NCBI RefSeq assembly: GCF_947077765.1
Contig: NZ_CAMTTF010000001.1
Coordinates: 408,818-472,817, forward strand
Direction of reading: 5' to 3'
Source: Salinibacter grassmerensis
Lineage (GTDB): Bacteria > Bacteroidota > Rhodothermia > Rhodothermales > Salinibacteraceae
Length of the DNA: 64,000 nt
Shown here one piece after another: positions 62,405-64,000 of this stretch. Below the pieces are notes generated by a model, which saw only the letters and a program-made list of their open reading frames with translations, was not told the origin of the DNA and searched no databases. Position numbers and translations under genes: made by a program. Positions within the stretch are counted from its first letter, which is position 1. Each line of letters opens with the position of its first letter.

Positions 62405-62666
62405 GGGGCACGGAGCGACAGGTGGAGAAGCGTCGAACGTCCTTTCTTGTAAGCCGGCTCCGGCCGTTTGTTTGTCGACAGGCCGCTGGCTGGCGCCGGA
62501 CCGCCACAACAGGGCCGAGGGCCGCAACGAACCGAGGAACGAGGACGTCGGGCCGTCGTGATATGGTATGTGAAGAAAATAAAAAGAGAAGTGAGCTTGA
62601 ACTGACGGGTTCGGGCGCCTCCCGAATGCCGTTCGTGCCTCTGCAGAAATCCGCCCCGCTCCGCCC

Positions 62667-63455
62667 ATGTCCCGCTATCGTGATGTCGTCGGTTGGATCA
62701 ATGAGCATCGGGCGGTGGCCCTCGATCTCGTCCGCATCTATCTTGGCGTCGGGCTGTTCGTCCGCGGCGTGCTGTTCGCCTACGAGAGCCAGGGGGTGAG
62801 CGTCCTCGTGGACCTGTCCGGGTTTTCGGTGGGCTCGGCGGTGCTTGCCCACTACGTGACGTTCGCGCACCTGATGGGCGGGCTCATGTTGGCCGTGGGG
62901 CTGCTCACCCGCCTCGCGGCGCTCGTACAGATCCCCATCCTGGCCGGGGCGGTCTTTCTGGTGCACCTGGAGCAGGGGCTCCTGACCGCCGATCAGTCCC
63001 TTGAGTTTTCGGCCCTCGTCCTTGTCCTGCTCGTAGTGGTTTTCATCTTTGGGCCGGGGGAGTGGGCCGCCGACCAGTACGTCTTTGAGCGAGAGCCGGA
63101 GCTGCAGGACGAAGACCCGGAGCTCTGGTGGCGCGACGAAGACTTTGAGCCGACGCCCACCCCGGAGCCCACAGGGGGAGAGAACGGGGTGGCCGTGGCG
63201 TCGGCGTCAGCGGCAAGCGCAAAAGAGCTTCTCGCTGAGCGCGTGGACGAGGAGCCGTGTGCGTGTGGCCACGACCTGTCCCATCCCCGGGTGGCTGTGG
63301 AGCCGAAGTACGGGTGGAGTGCCGGCTTCTTCTTCATGCTTGGGGTCTCGGCGCCCCTGCAGGAGGTCGTGTTCTACTGCGAGGAGTGCGGCACCGTGAT
63401 GAAGCGCACGCGAGACGCCGAACTCCTTCGGCGGTACCGCTGGCACACGTCCTGA
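62667..63455 (+). CDS. DoxX-family membrane protein fused to a Cys-rich C-terminal domain
   Basis: A 262-residue protein. Residues ~15-130 form a four-helix DoxX-type membrane domain (ALDLVRIYLGVGLFVRGVLF, LMGGLMLAVGLLTRLAALVQ, LVLVLLVVVFIFGPG). An acidic linker of ~60 residues follows (EDPELWWRDEDFEPTPTPEP). The C-terminal ~65 residues hold two Cys pairs, EEPCACGHDLSHPR and FYCEECGTVMKRTR, resembling a small zinc ribbon. DoxX proteins are linked to respiratory or redox systems but their exact roles vary. The start ATG at 62667 is in the usual C-rich context. Confidence 0.82.
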   Translation: MSRYRDVVGWINEHRAVALDLVRIYLGVGLFVRGVLFAYESQGVSVLVDLSGFSVGSAVLAHYVTFAHLMGGLMLAVGLLTRLAALVQIPILAGAVFLVHLEQGLLTADQSLEFSALVLVLLVVVFIFGPGEWAADQYVFEREPELQDEDPELWWRDEDFEPTPTPEPTGGENGVAVASASAASAKELLAERVDEEPCACGHDLSHPRVAVEPKYGWSAGFFFMLGVSAPLQEVVFYCEECGTVMKRTRDAELLRRYRWHTS

Positions 63456-63550
63456 ACCTTGAGGGCGGTTGGGCGTGGGAGGGGGCATCGCGGTCATTGA
63501 CCACGGACGACGCGGCGCATCAACACAAGCTCGCATCCCCTCCTTCTTCG

Positions 63551-64000
63551 ATGAGCGGAGAGTCGGCCGACGGAACTGTGGAATCGGACTCCGGTGGGCC
63601 GGCGGAGGCGCCCGCGGCGCTCGTGCTGGGTGGGGGCGGAGCCCGGGCCGCATACCAGACCGGCGTCCTTCACTACGTGGGGGAGGCGTTTCCCGAGGCG
63701 TCGGTGCCGCTCATGACGGGCGTGTCGGCGGGGTCCATCAACGCCGCGCACCTCGCGGCCGACCCCGGGCCGTGGAAGGACCGCACCGCGCGGCTCGTGC
63801 GCTACTGGGAGGACCTGACGGCGGACGACGTGTTTGCGCCGCGCTCTCCCTGGACGATCGCGCGGTCGATGCTGTGGGGGCGGCGGCCGAGCAAAAGGCA
63901 GACCCTTCTGGACACGGCACCCCTCCGTGCCTACCTCGACCGGCGCCTCCCGACGGACGACACGGGCCGGCTCACGGGCGTGGCCGATAACATAGAGGCC
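63551..64000 (+). CDS. Patatin-like phospholipase (3' end outside window)
   Basis: First 150 codons of a patatin-family serine hydrolase. The oxyanion-hole motif is ALVLGGGGARAAYQTGVLHY and the nucleophile Ser is in MTGVSAGSINAAHLA (G-x-S-x-G). No signal peptide precedes it; a ~20-residue acidic leader does. Patatins hydrolyse acyl esters of phospholipids, and some are T9SS-linked outer-membrane proteins in this phylum, which cannot be judged here. The Asp of the dyad lies beyond the window. Confidence 0.85.
   Translation, partial: MSGESADGTVESDSGGPAEAPAALVLGGGGARAAYQTGVLHYVGEAFPEASVPLMTGVSAGSINAAHLAADPGPWKDRTARLVRYWEDLTADDVFAPRSPWTIARSMLWGRRPSKRQTLLDTAPLRAYLDRRLPTDDTGRLTGVADNIEA

Noticed and set aside
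1-64000. Mobile elements, CRISPR arrays, prophage or defence genes
   Set aside because: No transposase, integrase, Cas, phage structural or restriction-modification motif, and no array of spaced direct repeats was seen. The only tandem repeats are the 15-bp and 23-bp duplications reported.

Overview
This 64 kb window comes from a high-GC, salt-adapted member of the Rhodothermota/Bacteroidota, most likely Salinibacter or a close relative. The assignment rests on several observations: SusC/SusD outer-membrane genes, a type IX secretion C-terminal tail on a secreted amylase, acidic Asp/Glu-rich proteins, start codons preceded by C-rich sequence rather than Shine-Dalgarno sites, and a glutamine synthetase that closely resembles my recollection of haloarchaeal enzymes. 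No insertion sequence, CRISPR array, prophage or rRNA was found.

Layout. 1-6 kb: a secreted GH13 amylase cut by the left edge, a small lipoprotein gene and a decayed second GH13 gene. 5.7-8.4 kb: a small secreted protein (minus strand), a formyl-THF cyclo-ligase-like protein and an MFS transporter. 8.4-27.1 kb: an amino-sugar (chitin-oligosaccharide or muropeptide) utilisation locus with SusC, SusD, a chitobiase-type GH20, a LacI-family regulator, a family 9 carbohydrate-binding protein, two sodium:solute symporters, a NagZ-like GH3 fused to a serine hydrolase, and a BadF/BadG-type sugar kinase. A 14-bp palindrome close to TGGAAGCGGTTCCA lies 14-15 bp upstream of a predicted -35 box at three promoters in this locus, which suggests one LacI-family regulon.

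27.3-34 kb: small membrane proteins, a tRNA with anticodon CAT, a CBS-domain protein, an S10 peptidase, and the threonine-to-glycine operon tdh-kbl, divergent from an Lrp/AsnC regulator. 34-37.3 kb: glnA and purB. 37.3-43 kb: a GH15 glucanase/trehalase-like gene, a small membrane protein and a membrane dipeptidase. This block is flanked on both sides by gene debris: remnants of an alpha/beta hydrolase, an erythromycin-esterase-like protein and a TonB-dependent receptor.

43-51 kb: the peripheral and NADH-oxidising part of respiratory complex I (nuoA-G), with a lipoprotein gene between nuoF and nuoG and no nuoH-N following. 51-64 kb: mostly housekeeping and envelope genes, namely a DUF421 protein, nadE, lspA, lepA, a secreted unknown, lepB, an L,D-transpeptidase, a TrkA-type potassium channel, a small conserved protein, a DoxX fusion and a patatin cut by the right edge.

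The genes of the 8-27 kb locus can be read as a pathway. SusC/D would import amino-sugar oligosaccharides across the outer membrane. GH20 and the GH3 fusion would release GlcNAc-type monomers, the symporters would take them across the inner membrane, and the kinase would phosphorylate them. The exact sugar is inferred and not proven by the sequence.
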